From JAFGIG01 sp964397545 (GTDB lineage Bacteria; SDB-A): a DNA stretch of 64,000 nucleotides. The stretch covers positions 1 to 64,000 of the forward strand of contig CAYNIW010000008.1 of the NCBI GenBank assembly GCA_964397545.1. The letters are read 5' to 3'. The position numbers were made by a program, and so were the translations under genes. Every line of letters begins with the position of its first letter. Position 1 is the first letter of the stretch. Positions 8,871-17,241 of the stretch are shown one piece after another. The notes below the pieces were generated by a model. The model was not told where the DNA came from and searched no databases. It was given only the letters and a program-made list of their open reading frames with translations.

Positions 8871-9361
8871 TTTTCTTCTCCTTCGGTTTTTCTGTATGAA
8901 TCGAGGATTTCTCGTATCGCGTCGGGAGTCAATTTTCCGTAGGTTTCGTCGTCTATCATCACTGCCGGCGACAAACTGCAGCAACCGAGACACGCGACGG
9001 ACAGAAGTGTGAACATTCCGTCTTTTGTATTTTCGTCTTCTTTCACTGAAAGATGTTCTTCTACGGCTTTCATTATTTCCTTTGATCCGTTGACGTGGCA
9101 GGCTGTCCCTTGACATACTTTTATGATGTGTTTCCCCACCGGTTTTAATCTGAATTGCTTGTAGAAAGTGGCGACTCCGAAAATACTGCTCTGAGGTATT
9201 TTAGTGGATTCGGAAATCATGGAAACCGCTTCTTCAGAAACATAGGAATAAATTTCCTGCGCCGCCTGAAGAAGAGGAATTATCGAACCTTTTTCAGCTC
9301 CGTATCTTCTGAGCTTTCTGCGGAACATTTCGTCTTTCAACTCTTTGGATTCGGATATCAT
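8867..9361 (-). CDS. NuoE/HydC-like [2Fe-2S] thioredoxin-fold subunit
   Basis: 164 residues. The four [2Fe-2S] ligands are visible as C83-x4-C88 and C124-x3-C128, in the usual context CQGTACHVNG and ACLGCC. The N-terminal helical segment matches the NuoE family. It is the first gene of the three-subunit redox operon; ATG at 9361 is preceded by GGAGGT. It is divergent from the O-antigen-ligase-like gene, with only 53 bases between the two starts. The role is to pass electrons with the NuoF-like subunit. Whether the partner is ferredoxin, NADP or both cannot be read from this subunit. Confidence 0.92.
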   Translation of the reverse strand: MISESKELKDEMFRRKLRRYGAEKGSIIPLLQAAQEIYSYVSEEAVSMISESTKIPQSSIFGVATFYKQFRLKPVGKHIIKVCQGTACHVNGSKEIMKAVEEHLSVKEDENTKDGMFTLLSVACLGCCSLSPAVMIDDETYGKLTPDAIREILDSYRKTEGEEK

Positions 9362-9375
9362 CTGACCTCCATTAT

Positions 9376-9404
9376 TTTACAATTGGTCACCGGCGATGTA
9401 TAAT
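9376..9404 (+). promoter_or_regulatory. Promoter TTTACA-N17-TATAAT, near-leaderless
   Basis: TTTACA (9376-9381) and TATAAT (9399-9404) are separated by exactly 17 bases. The ATG at 9415 lies only 10 bases after the -10 box, so the predicted transcript begins within a few bases of the start codon and there is no Shine-Dalgarno sequence. Confidence 0.7.
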
Positions 9405-9414
9405 CCCGCTGAAA

Positions 9415-11094
9415 ATGTTCAACGGAATAAAAAAAATATTCTATACGACAGGAGATTTCTCTAAAAAACCCATTCCGGAAAAACTCAGACTTTTGTCCGC
9501 TTTTTTCGTCCTCTTCATTGTTTTTCTCGCCCCTCTCGTGTCCAAGAACAGACCGCTTTTCAGCGGCGGTATTTTTATAACTGCGGCTTTGCTGTCCGCG
9601 CTTTTTTTAATTATTTCATACTTTAGGAAAATTGACAACATTCCGACGGCTTCAATTTTTCTGACGGTTTTTGTGTGTTTTTCCTTAATATCTTCCTTTT
9701 TTTCACCTGAAAAAGAACTCTCCCTCGTCCAGACTTCATATTTCGCATCTTGGCTCCTTTTCTTCTATTGCGGTTTTATTTTAAGAGAAAGCAAAAAGAT
9801 TATACTACTTACTGCAGTTCTTTCCGCCGCATGCGTCCTCGCCTATTCGCTGTGGCAGTATTTCGTGATTTTTCCGGCGATAAAAGACCATATGATTTCA
9901 GGCGGCGCTTTAGTCTCCCTGACTCAAACTGCTTTGGCGGGAAGGCTTTTTTCTACTTTTCAATATCCTAATTCATTTGCCGCTTATCTCATTATGATTT
10001 CCGGCCCGGTTTTGACGGTTGTTTCAGTTAAAAAAATATTTTCTCCCGTAAAAATTCTCGTTCTGTCCCTATGGTTTTTTATCTCGTTTTCAATTTATCT
10101 CACGTCTTCAAGGCTCGGATTAGTCCTATGGACGCTTTCGCTTATGTCCTCTTGCGCTTATCTTTTCCTAAAAGACAGAAAAAAACTTTTACTCATCATT
10201 TTCTTCGCTCTCACGGGAGTTTTGACGGCATTCGCTGTCAACAAACAAAATAAAGACATGCCGACAAGAGAAGCGCACGAAAGAGTTGCATCTCTCAGCA
10301 CTGATACAAATTCAAAACTCCTAACTTTCAAAGGCGCTTTTTTAATGACTCTTGACAATCCTCTTAAGGGAACGGGCCCCGGGACATTTAAGAGGAACTA
10401 TTCCAGATACAGGCCCGAAAGACAGACAGACCTTCCGTCTTCCGCGCACAACATAATCCTTGACATATCCTCAACCGCCGGAATTCCGGCTTCTGTTTTT
10501 TTCGCCGTCGCCCTTTTTGTAATACTCTTGAAATCTTTTACCTATCCCCTGATATTTATTTCCCTGTCATCGCTGTTCCTGCATTCATTGGCAGATTGGG
10601 ATTTCAGCAATATCGGAATTTCACTTGTTTTTTTCTTTTTGGCGGGAGCTCATTCAACAGGGATAAAAAACCGGCTGAGTAAAGCACTCGCCTCTTTGTT
10701 GATAATCTTTTGTCTTCTTTTCTCTTTTTTTTCAGCAAGATCGGGTTTTGCGGGAAAGTATTATGAAAGAGCGTCTTTTCACCTCGGGTTCGGTTCTCCT
10801 GAATCCGCTTCTTTTTACGCCCGAAAAGCCATCCAAATCAACCCCTCCAGGTCGGATTACTATTTCCTTAAAGGACTTTCAGAAAAGAATCCTGACAGCG
10901 CCGCATACGCCTTCGGTATGGCGTCAGAGAGAGCGCCTCTATGGTATGAGCCCTACTACCACCTTGCCAGAATCTCTGTATTAAAAGGCGATTTAATTTC
11001 GGCAAAGCATTATTTCAGAAAAGCCATGGCATTGTTCCCGACTTCGTCGGAGATTAAGTTTTATGTTGATTCTCTCGAAAGGATAGGGGACTGA
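9415..11094 (+). CDS. O-antigen ligase-like membrane protein with C-terminal TPR
   Basis: 559 residues with about 11 hydrophobic helices through residue 440, then a TPR-like C-terminus (about 455-555). The large periplasmic loop near residues 320-350 contains the GTGPGTF and SSAHN motifs typical of Wzy_C/O-antigen ligase proteins, where the histidine is important. These proteins transfer or polymerise lipid-linked glycans at the outer face of the inner membrane. The substrate is unknown: ligase and polymerase cannot be separated by sequence. It is transcribed from its own promoter and its TGA overlaps the next gene's ATG by one base. Confidence 0.85.
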   Translation: MFNGIKKIFYTTGDFSKKPIPEKLRLLSAFFVLFIVFLAPLVSKNRPLFSGGIFITAALLSALFLIISYFRKIDNIPTASIFLTVFVCFSLISSFFSPEKELSLVQTSYFASWLLFFYCGFILRESKKIILLTAVLSAACVLAYSLWQYFVIFPAIKDHMISGGALVSLTQTALAGRLFSTFQYPNSFAAYLIMISGPVLTVVSVKKIFSPVKILVLSLWFFISFSIYLTSSRLGLVLWTLSLMSSCAYLFLKDRKKLLLIIFFALTGVLTAFAVNKQNKDMPTREAHERVASLSTDTNSKLLTFKGAFLMTLDNPLKGTGPGTFKRNYSRYRPERQTDLPSSAHNIILDISSTAGIPASVFFAVALFVILLKSFTYPLIFISLSSLFLHSLADWDFSNIGISLVFFFLAGAHSTGIKNRLSKALASLLIIFCLLFSFFSARSGFAGKYYERASFHLGFGSPESASFYARKAIQINPSRSDYYFLKGLSEKNPDSAAYAFGMASERAPLWYEPYYHLARISVLKGDLISAKHYFRKAMALFPTSSEIKFYVDSLERIGD

Positions 11095-11870
11095 TGTATA
11101 ATAAACAAATGAAATACAGACCGGATACAAAGCTCCTTGTGGCGATTCTCAAGAACCCCGAAGATTTTGACATAGCCATAAATTTACACTGGTATAGGAT
11201 TCCCGTTGACAAAGCGGATAAACTGCTTTCCAAAAATTGGCCTCCGGAACTGCTCGCTTTTTATCACCCAAAAAATTCAGGCGGGAACGCCTTCTCGGTG
11301 AGGTATTACGCCCCTGTGGAAAAAATTGAAAAGGCGAAAAGATGGCAGTTGTTCCCCTGCGAGAAGCTCAGCAAATTAAGCGATAAAGAATATTATCAGT
11401 TGCGGCTCGGTAAAATCGTCAAATTGCCCGTTCCCATCGTCAGCAGAAGGTTTCGGAGGATAATCTTCATACAGACTACGCTCAAAAAGCTTTTCGAAGC
11501 CGGAGAGATAAACGACCTTTTTAATGGAACAAAAATTGAGGAAAAAATGTGGCGGAAACTCAAAGAAAAGGACATCCCCGCCGAAAGGCAGGAATTGGTA
11601 AAAGTGGCCGAAAATAATTTTTTTCTCGACTTTTCAATTTACTGCAGAAAAGGAAAAATTGACGTGGAGACAGACGGAGACCTCTGGCACCACAGACCTT
11701 CTTCGGCAATATACGACAACGAGAGAAACAACGCGCTTTCTTCATTCGGATGGCACATCCTCCGATTCACATCCGGCCAGATAGAGAAGAATAACTGCAA
11801 GGAACCTGTCAAAATAATATCTCAGACTATATTTTCTCTCGGAGGGCTGAAAATAAAAAAGACATCTTAA
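11094..11870 (+). CDS. DUF559 (VSR-like) endonuclease-fold protein
   Basis: 258 residues. The C-terminal 110 residues match the DUF559/restriction-endonuclease-like fold: a basic segment, then FFLDFSIY, KGKIDVETDGDLWH with the expected acidic residues, and HILRFTSGQI at the end. The N-terminal 130 residues are a separate basic domain that I do not recognise. The first ATG (11094) overlaps the previous stop as TGATG. A second ATG at 11109 lies 6 bases after a TATAAT (11097-11102), so an internal leaderless start is possible. DNA repair or an accessory nuclease role is conceivable; no methyltransferase or toxin partner is adjacent. Confidence 0.75.
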   Translation: MYNKQMKYRPDTKLLVAILKNPEDFDIAINLHWYRIPVDKADKLLSKNWPPELLAFYHPKNSGGNAFSVRYYAPVEKIEKAKRWQLFPCEKLSKLSDKEYYQLRLGKIVKLPVPIVSRRFRRIIFIQTTLKKLFEAGEINDLFNGTKIEEKMWRKLKEKDIPAERQELVKVAENNFFLDFSIYCRKGKIDVETDGDLWHHRPSSAIYDNERNNALSSFGWHILRFTSGQIEKNNCKEPVKIISQTIFSLGGLKIKKTS

Positions 11871-11881
11871 AAGGAGGAATG

Positions 11882-12403
11882 ATGAAAAAGCTTATAATTC
11901 TCGTCGCGTTTGCCGCCGCGGTTTTATCCCTTTCCTGCAGTAAGGAAGTTCAAAACGAAACCGACACTTCGGCGGCGGAGACAGACCAAATCGTTCAGAT
12001 GACTCCAAAAGAACTCGGTGAAAAAATCGGGTCGGTCTATGTCAAAGCTCTTGAAGACGTCACCGAGCTCATAAAAGACAGTCCTGAAATCGCTGAGGTG
12101 AGGCCGGCCGTCGAAGAGCTCAAAGAAAACAACATCCGGGTTCTCGTAGAACTCGGCCATCTCAGAGAAGCTTTGGACCAGACCGAAAGAAGCGCTGTTG
12201 ATATGGCAATTCTCGGCAAAATCGGAGCTCTTTCTGATTCAGACTGGTATGAAACATACACGGCCGCGCTGAATGATTATTTGGGCAAAGACAGAGAATT
12301 TTATGAACTTCTGTCGAGTTTCAACATAATAGGCCAATACGCCAATTTCGACCTTCTAAAACAGCAGGAACCCGACGAAGCTAAAAGGCTGGGTATAGAA
12401 TAG
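11882..12403 (+). CDS. Predicted lipoprotein, helical
   Basis: 173 residues from the ATG at 11882 (a second ATG at 11879 is too close to the GGAGG at 11873-11877). The N-terminal signal ends in a LSLSC lipobox with Cys at about residue 19. The mature part is acidic and almost entirely helical, with no cysteines and no family I recognise. It follows the DUF559 gene by 11 bases and may share its transcript. It is probably anchored to an envelope membrane. Confidence 0.75.
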   Translation: MKKLIILVAFAAAVLSLSCSKEVQNETDTSAAETDQIVQMTPKELGEKIGSVYVKALEDVTELIKDSPEIAEVRPAVEELKENNIRVLVELGHLREALDQTERSAVDMAILGKIGALSDSDWYETYTAALNDYLGKDREFYELLSSFNIIGQYANFDLLKQQEPDEAKRLGIE

Positions 12404-12464
12404 ATTCTACGCCCGACATTAACGATGAAAGGTATTTTATAATATAAAAAGCGAAAATCCCTTT

Positions 12465-13154
12465 TCAGCCGATACCGGATTTTTTTCCGGCTAAGGTGTT
12501 TTTGTATGCGGCATGGGCTTTCTCCCCTGAATCGCTGAGTTTATAAACTCCTCTGCTTTTTCTTTCGAACCATCCGTAAAAGTTGTTATACAGGATGCTC
12601 TGTGTCTTTTCGGAACACCCCATCACGAGGAGTTTTTTTGGCGTTGATTCGCCGTTTTTTTGGAGAAGAGAAACTATTTTTAATGCCTCAAGCCTGTAAG
12701 AAGTCATTTTCGGAGTCCCGCCGGGACTCCCCGATATGTTAAACTCGGTATGCCTGCCTTCTATCTCGCTTATTACAGCCCGTATTTTTTTTCCCGACTT
12801 TCTCCTGGCATAAGGCAGAGGATGCAGTATTACATCAACAGAGGTTTTTTTCTTTCCAATGTGAACAGCTATCAATCCGATTTCAAGCCTCCTCAGGAGT
12901 TTTCTTACGTTTTTATAATTTCTTAATGATTTTCCGCCTAAAAAAGGGACCGCGACATAAACAGAATCCGTGAGTTCTTTTCTCAGGTTCGCCTGCGCCA
13001 CAAGAGACAACGAAAGACGGGTTTTAGTTTCGACTACGATAAGGTCTCCTTCTTTCCTCGCTACAATATCGCAGTTATTCACTTCACAGTTGACTGAATA
13101 ACCCCGTTTTTCGAAAAAATTTTTCAGAGGAAGGTGCAGTTCTGTCTCTTTCAT
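12465..13154 (-). CDS. DUF2161-type PD-(D/E)XK nuclease-fold protein
   Basis: 229 residues. The N-terminal 100 residues show the DUF2161 pattern: a helix, EVNNCDIVARKEGDLIVVETKTRLSL with Asp, Glu and Lys in PD-(D/E)XK positions (D29, E42, K44), then QA.LR and VYVAVP. The C-terminal third resembles a small winged helix (residues 150-215). DUF2161 proteins are predicted phosphodiesterases of unknown role. The ATG overlaps the stop of the upstream gene (ATGA), so it is translated with it. The end contains a CCGGA/TCCGG inverted repeat (12476-12491) that is probably coincidental. Confidence 0.75.
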   Translation of the reverse strand: MKETELHLPLKNFFEKRGYSVNCEVNNCDIVARKEGDLIVVETKTRLSLSLVAQANLRKELTDSVYVAVPFLGGKSLRNYKNVRKLLRRLEIGLIAVHIGKKKTSVDVILHPLPYARRKSGKKIRAVISEIEGRHTEFNISGSPGGTPKMTSYRLEALKIVSLLQKNGESTPKKLLVMGCSEKTQSILYNNFYGWFERKSRGVYKLSDSGEKAHAAYKNTLAGKKSGIG

Positions 13155-13654
13155 CTTTCAAGATAATCAACGCATTTACTTAGAAATTCAGCAAGTATTG
13201 TATAGGCGACATTGATATTGTAATCCTGGCAGTCTTCCAGCAATGTCGTGTCCATGTCAATCCCCTCGCTTTTAAGTGAAATTTCAACTTTTAGAGCCCT
13301 CGTCGAAAATGTCACAGCTTTTTCCGGATTTTCGAAAGAGGAGTCGAGACTGTAAAATAAGGAAGATACTATTCCTTCGGGAATTGATACATCAAAGCTG
13401 TCAAGTCCGATAAGCCTGCTGTCCGGGAAATGCAAATTGGATCCTTTGACAGAAACCAATACATTCTCGCCCTTGGGATTTAATTTAATCAATGTTTCCA
13501 TGTAAGTAATACAGCCTCCGGATATTTTTATACTGCCTTCAGAGATGAGCTTGTATTTTTGAGAATAACCGTTCCCATTTACTTTCGGCGTTACGCATTT
13601 ACCCACCCCTAAACATACAAAGAGGAGCACTATCACATTTATAATATTGCGCAC
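13151..13654 (-). CDS. Predicted exported or lipid-anchored protein
   Basis: 167 residues from a GTG at 13654, which has GGGAGGT just upstream; a longer frame to 13717 would add 21 residues before a clean signal sequence and is rejected. The hydrophobic N-terminus ends in GVGKC near residue 20, a possible lipobox. The mature domain is strand-rich, with NVLVSVKG and ALKVEISLKS suggesting a beta fold. No family was recognised. It lies upstream of the DUF2161 gene and downstream of the B12 uptake pair, on the same strand. Confidence 0.65.
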   Translation of the reverse strand: MRNIINVIVLLFVCLGVGKCVTPKVNGNGYSQKYKLISEGSIKISGGCITYMETLIKLNPKGENVLVSVKGSNLHFPDSRLIGLDSFDVSIPEGIVSSLFYSLDSSFENPEKAVTFSTRALKVEISLKSEGIDMDTTLLEDCQDYNINVAYTILAEFLSKCVDYLER

Positions 13655-13798
13655 TTTACCTCCCTTTCTCGCCTTATTGTTTAAAAATATATATTTAACT
13701 TGGCAAGAGCTTAACACCTATGCATGTCCATGCTCACGTCTATTGGCACATTCTACCCCACAAAACCTTAAAGGGGAAGGCAGGGGAAGGTTTCATTT

Positions 13799-14818
13799 TT
13801 AACGCCAGACAGTTATTTTTTGCGGACCGTCTCCGATACTCCACGTCCTCGTGACGGAATCGCCCTCTATTTGAGCCAAACTGTCCGCCGCAAAACACGC
13901 CGCATAAACTTTACCGTTAAAATAACAGACATCCATAACCCCAAGAGGGGCTTTTATCGGATTTGCCGGACCCCTGAGAATTTCGCCGCTTTGTCTGTAG
14001 AGATATATTTCTCCGTTTCCGGACCATCCCCCGGCAGCGACATAAACCGAATCGCCTCCGCCGGCACAAAGGGCAGACGGAGTCCCTTCTATAGAAATGC
14101 TGTCTGTCACCGTCAGGTTTGCGGGGTCTATGATGTATATCCTGCCGTTTACTGTAACGCCCCAGTCTCCGGTGCATGAAACGTGAATTTTCCCTCCCGC
14201 AAGGGTCAGATACTGCGGATTCTTACCCACTTTTATGCTGTCTGTGACAGAATCGCCGTCCGCGCTTATTACATATACGTAACCTTGTCCGTAATCATAT
14301 GTGACGTTGTCAAAAGCGGTGCATGCTGCGTAAATTTTTCCACCGTGAGAAAGAATCCCTTGTGGTGATTTTCCGATACTAATTCGTTTGCTGACTTCAA
14401 AAGGATTTGAAGTAACAGATAAGAGCTCGTCGGACATAAAGCATGAGACATAGATTTTCCCGTTTGAACAGCTGAGCCCGTAGGGATTGACCGCGCTTCC
14501 CAAGTTAAGAGAAGCTTCAAAAGCTATCCCCGATGAGGTCTTTTTGTATTTTATCAGCGTGGAAGACTGCGAATTGACGACGTAGAAAAATCCGCCTGCG
14601 GTATCCGCATCATTCGGGACCTGTCCTGTTCCCACGGCATTGACTGCCGCGCTCCAGTCGGATGTCCTGACGAAAGAGAGGGTTTCAGCCAAATTGTTGA
14701 CCACGACAAGCCAGGTCCCTGCTGGTTGATTTGTTCCAGGTCCCGCCGGAGATGAAGATTTTGAGCAAGAAAACAAAAAACAGCACGCAAAAAATATAGC
14801 AAAAGCATTTCTCACCAT
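13799..14818 (-). CDS. BtuG-like/YncE-like beta-propeller lipoprotein
   Basis: 339 residues. The signal peptide ends in a LFSCS lipobox (Cys near 18), followed by a Ser/Pro linker. The rest consists of about seven repeats with the pattern G-x-x-P-x-x-h followed by G-G-K-I-Y-V, typical of YncE-type beta-propellers. Its ATG overlaps the stop of the TonB-dependent receptor, which carries a cobalamin riboswitch. In Bacteroidetes, BtuG is a surface beta-propeller lipoprotein that binds B12 and caps BtuB, so the same role is inferred here from architecture and position. Sequence identity to BtuG was not tested. Confidence 0.75.
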   Translation of the reverse strand: MVRNAFAIFFACCFLFSCSKSSSPAGPGTNQPAGTWLVVVNNLAETLSFVRTSDWSAAVNAVGTGQVPNDADTAGGFFYVVNSQSSTLIKYKKTSSGIAFEASLNLGSAVNPYGLSCSNGKIYVSCFMSDELLSVTSNPFEVSKRISIGKSPQGILSHGGKIYAACTAFDNVTYDYGQGYVYVISADGDSVTDSIKVGKNPQYLTLAGGKIHVSCTGDWGVTVNGRIYIIDPANLTVTDSISIEGTPSALCAGGGDSVYVAAGGWSGNGEIYLYRQSGEILRGPANPIKAPLGVMDVCYFNGKVYAACFAADSLAQIEGDSVTRTWSIGDGPQKITVWR

Positions 14819-16974
14819 TTTACCTTCACCTCCATGTTGAAATTTCTTCCTTCTACCGGCATCTGTTCCACTACCATATATCTGTCGTCAAAAATATTTT
14901 TCACTGAAAAGCCTAATACGGCATCAAATTGCCCTGCCTTCGCGGAATAAGAAGCATAAATTCCCGCGTTTCTGTATGGCTCGAGAGACGTCCGGGAATA
15001 ATTCATCGGATCTGTGTTAGCTTCTCTCGTGAATCGCCTTGCCACAGCCCGTAATTCTATTCCGGCTCTCAGAGGACCGAATATCACACCGGTTCTGGCT
15101 GTTAATCTGTAACGAGGAGAATAAGTAACCTGGTTTCCGTAATTGATGTCTCCCCTTGTCCTGTTGACAACATTCTGCAGGGATATTCCTGAACCTATGA
15201 ATATATTCTCCGTCAAATCCGCTTTGAAAGATGCATCGCATCCCGTCCCTTCCGCTCTCGCCATGTTTACAGGCCGGTATTGACCTTTGAAATTTCTTCT
15301 CCATACTATCATTTCCTCGAGAATACTGAAAAAAGCCGATACCGAGAGAGACCAGCTAAAAGGCTTCTCTCCCGACATGCTTAAATTAGCCCCGGCTGTC
15401 CTTGAAATTTCAGGGAGAAGGTCGGGGTTTCCGGCTGAATAGACGTTTTCTGCGGCGTGCGTGTGAGAAAAATCGGGGAAATGCATGTTCAGTGAATACG
15501 TCAATCCGGCTGAAGTTCTGAAATATTCCATCTGGTTTGAAATGGAAAAACCGAAAGAATACGACACAAAAGTTTTTGTTTTATCACGCCATAAAGGCGC
15601 GATCTCAGTTTCAATTCTGACCGAGGAACGCCCTAAAAATCTTTCCGAAGACAATCCTATCGCCAATTGAGCATCATTTCTTTCGGCGGAGTTTTTTTCT
15701 GTAAAAAGCCTAAGCAAGTCTTCGCTCATGTATTTCTGCCTTGACAGACTGCTTTTCAGGCTCAGCTCGGAATTGTAAATTGATCTCACGGAGCAGAACA
15801 TGATGACGTTCTCATTCGTCGTATAGGTTTTTGCCCTTTCGGGGTAAAAACGGACACTGTCGCTCTGTCCCGGAACGGGCTGATATTCAGGGCAGTTATA
15901 TAAAGATTTTTTGAGGTCAAAAGAATAACTCGCGTATAAGAACTTACCTTTATAACTCCTCGATATTCTCGACCAGACGAGGATATTTTCGCTTTCAAGC
16001 CTCGACAGTGTCATTAAGGCGCCGTCGGCCTGACCGGGAATTCCTCTTTCTGCGATATCTCCGGCGGCTGAAATCTCGACGAAAAAAGGCGCTCCGAAAG
16101 CTGTTCTCAATACAGCGCCCGATGATCTTGAGTCGCTGTTCAAGAGTCTCTCACCGGGATAACCTTCGGCTTCATATCCGCCGCCGTATTCCCTATGGAA
16201 ACAATCGAGAGAAAAACTCAGGGACGGAAATACAAAACCATCTACTCCCAGCCTCGTGCCTGTATAAACCCTCCCCCATGATCCTTTTGACAGAGAAATT
16301 TCGTTTTCGCCTGAACCCGGTTCTTTGAGGTAAATCATTATTCTGCCCCCGGGTTCTTCGGCGGCTGAAGGATTGTTGACAACCACTATGCTCTTGACCG
16401 CGGAAAGCGGTAAGGCTGATAGGTCGTATACGCCTGAAGCGGGATCGTTTACTTTTACTCCGTCAACATAAACGGACACTCTTCCTGCCGAAGGCCCGCT
16501 GAGAATAATTTTCGAATACCCGCCCTCATTCTGCCTGTTAACAGTCACCCCCGCAAACCACTCCAGTATCTCAGGTATGTCATTTTTTCCGGATTTTTCT
16601 ATATCCTCTTCGCTTATGATCTCGTAATTCTGAAAAACCCGGGGGGCCCCCCAAACAGTCACGCCTTCGACGGTCAAACCCGACGGAATTATATTCACTG
16701 AATATTCCCTGGTTTCCGCGTGCTCTAAAAACAAATTATTCTCAAGTTTTTCATACCCGAGCCTTTGAAAGAGAGCCGTGTGCTCTCCGGCTTGTATGCC
16801 GTTCACGGAATATTTCCCGCTGGCGTCCGTCAGAGCCGCAAATTTTCCGTCTATAAAAACAGAAACAGTAGCTACAGGGCAAAGATCATAAGCATCGCGG
16901 ACGGTTCCGGTCAAAACCGCGCAGAAAGAAGCGGTTGAAAAAAAGTGGGTTGTTATGAAAAAATATTTGAAAAT
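14812..16974 (-). CDS. btuB: TonB-dependent vitamin B12 receptor, BtuB-like, probable ATT start
   Basis: About 720 residues. After the signal sequence come a carboxypeptidase-D-like domain (about residues 20-95), a plug domain (about 105-210; DIPEILEWFAGVTV and SVYVDGVKVND) and a beta-barrel ending in a terminal aromatic strand (KVKW). The substrate is inferred from the cobalamin riboswitch immediately upstream. No ATG, GTG or TTG lies in frame between the riboswitch hairpin and the signal peptide. An ATT at 16974 sits six bases after GGAGAGG and gives a clean signal peptide (FKYFFITTHFFSTASFCA). The only in-frame alternative is a GTG at 17022 inside the riboswitch. It forms an operon with the BtuG-like gene. 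Confidence 0.85.
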   Translation of the reverse strand: MFKYFFITTHFFSTASFCAVLTGTVRDAYDLCPVATVSVFIDGKFAALTDASGKYSVNGIQAGEHTALFQRLGYEKLENNLFLEHAETREYSVNIIPSGLTVEGVTVWGAPRVFQNYEIISEEDIEKSGKNDIPEILEWFAGVTVNRQNEGGYSKIILSGPSAGRVSVYVDGVKVNDPASGVYDLSALPLSAVKSIVVVNNPSAAEEPGGRIMIYLKEPGSGENEISLSKGSWGRVYTGTRLGVDGFVFPSLSFSLDCFHREYGGGYEAEGYPGERLLNSDSRSSGAVLRTAFGAPFFVEISAAGDIAERGIPGQADGALMTLSRLESENILVWSRISRSYKGKFLYASYSFDLKKSLYNCPEYQPVPGQSDSVRFYPERAKTYTTNENVIMFCSVRSIYNSELSLKSSLSRQKYMSEDLLRLFTEKNSAERNDAQLAIGLSSERFLGRSSVRIETEIAPLWRDKTKTFVSYSFGFSISNQMEYFRTSAGLTYSLNMHFPDFSHTHAAENVYSAGNPDLLPEISRTAGANLSMSGEKPFSWSLSVSAFFSILEEMIVWRRNFKGQYRPVNMARAEGTGCDASFKADLTENIFIGSGISLQNVVNRTRGDINYGNQVTYSPRYRLTARTGVIFGPLRAGIELRAVARRFTREANTDPMNYSRTSLEPYRNAGIYASYSAKAGQFDAVLGFSVKNIFDDRYMVVEQMPVEGRNFNMEVKVKW

Positions 16975-16978
16975 AAAA

Positions 16979-17003
16979 AACCTCTCCTTTCCATGGAGAG
17001 GTT
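16979..17003 (-). promoter_or_regulatory. Riboswitch expression hairpin burying the ribosome site
   Basis: A perfect 9-bp stem (AACCTCTCC with GGAGAGGTT, loop ATGGAAA) is followed by a T run. The 3' arm contains GGAGAGG, the only ribosome-binding sequence for the receptor. The hairpin could act as an intrinsic terminator, as a translation block, or both. Confidence 0.7.
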
Positions 17004-17206
17004 CCGCACGCGGCTTTTGCACCGCACACGAACCCCCCGTCGTGACGATTCTAAACTCTCCTGCGCCAGGTTTTCTGACTCTCGCTTCTCTCTCGGGCGA
17101 ACCTTCCCGGTTTTTACCAGTGGTTTAACTCGCCTTCGTCAGCGATCACAGCGGCGGGGACCGTCTCCGTTCAGCGGAACTTCCCTTGTCGCCGAAGAAT
17201 TTTTAA
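16981..17206 (-). promoter_or_regulatory. Cobalamin (B12) riboswitch
   Basis: Read on the minus strand, the conserved elements occur in order: GGGAAG and a GGTCCCCGCCGCTGTGA segment near 17140-17190, CCACTGG followed by CCGGGAAGG near 17103-17122, and the B12 box AGTCAGAAAACCTGGC near 17062-17080. The last is a close variant of the consensus AGYCAGGAGACCTGCC. The element ends in the hairpin that covers the receptor's ribosome site. Adenosylcobalamin or a related corrinoid should shut off expression of the two downstream uptake genes. Confidence 0.9.
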
Positions 17207-17212
17207 GGCAAA

Positions 17213-17241
17213 ATTAAATCATTTGTGATATTAAATGTCAA
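17213..17241 (-). promoter_or_regulatory. Promoter of the B12 riboswitch operon
   Basis: On the minus strand TTGACA (17241-17236) and TTTAAT (17218-17213) are separated by exactly 17 bases. Transcription would start near 17206, at the 5' edge of the riboswitch. It overlaps the divergent parA promoter. Confidence 0.75.

Noticed and set aside
8871..9116. 82-residue N-terminal extension of the NuoF-like frame
   Set aside because: It lies inside the NuoE-like gene in another frame, has arginine-rich low-quality composition, and the ATG at 8870 is coupled to the NuoE stop.
12476..12491. CCGGA/TCCGG hairpin as terminator
   Set aside because: It lies within the coding end of the DUF2161 gene and its T run is in the loop.
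13740..13800. AAACCTT/AAGGTTT inverted repeat after the propeller gene as terminator
   Set aside because: Loop of 17 bases and poor T run; purine-rich direct repeat gives a false pairing signal.
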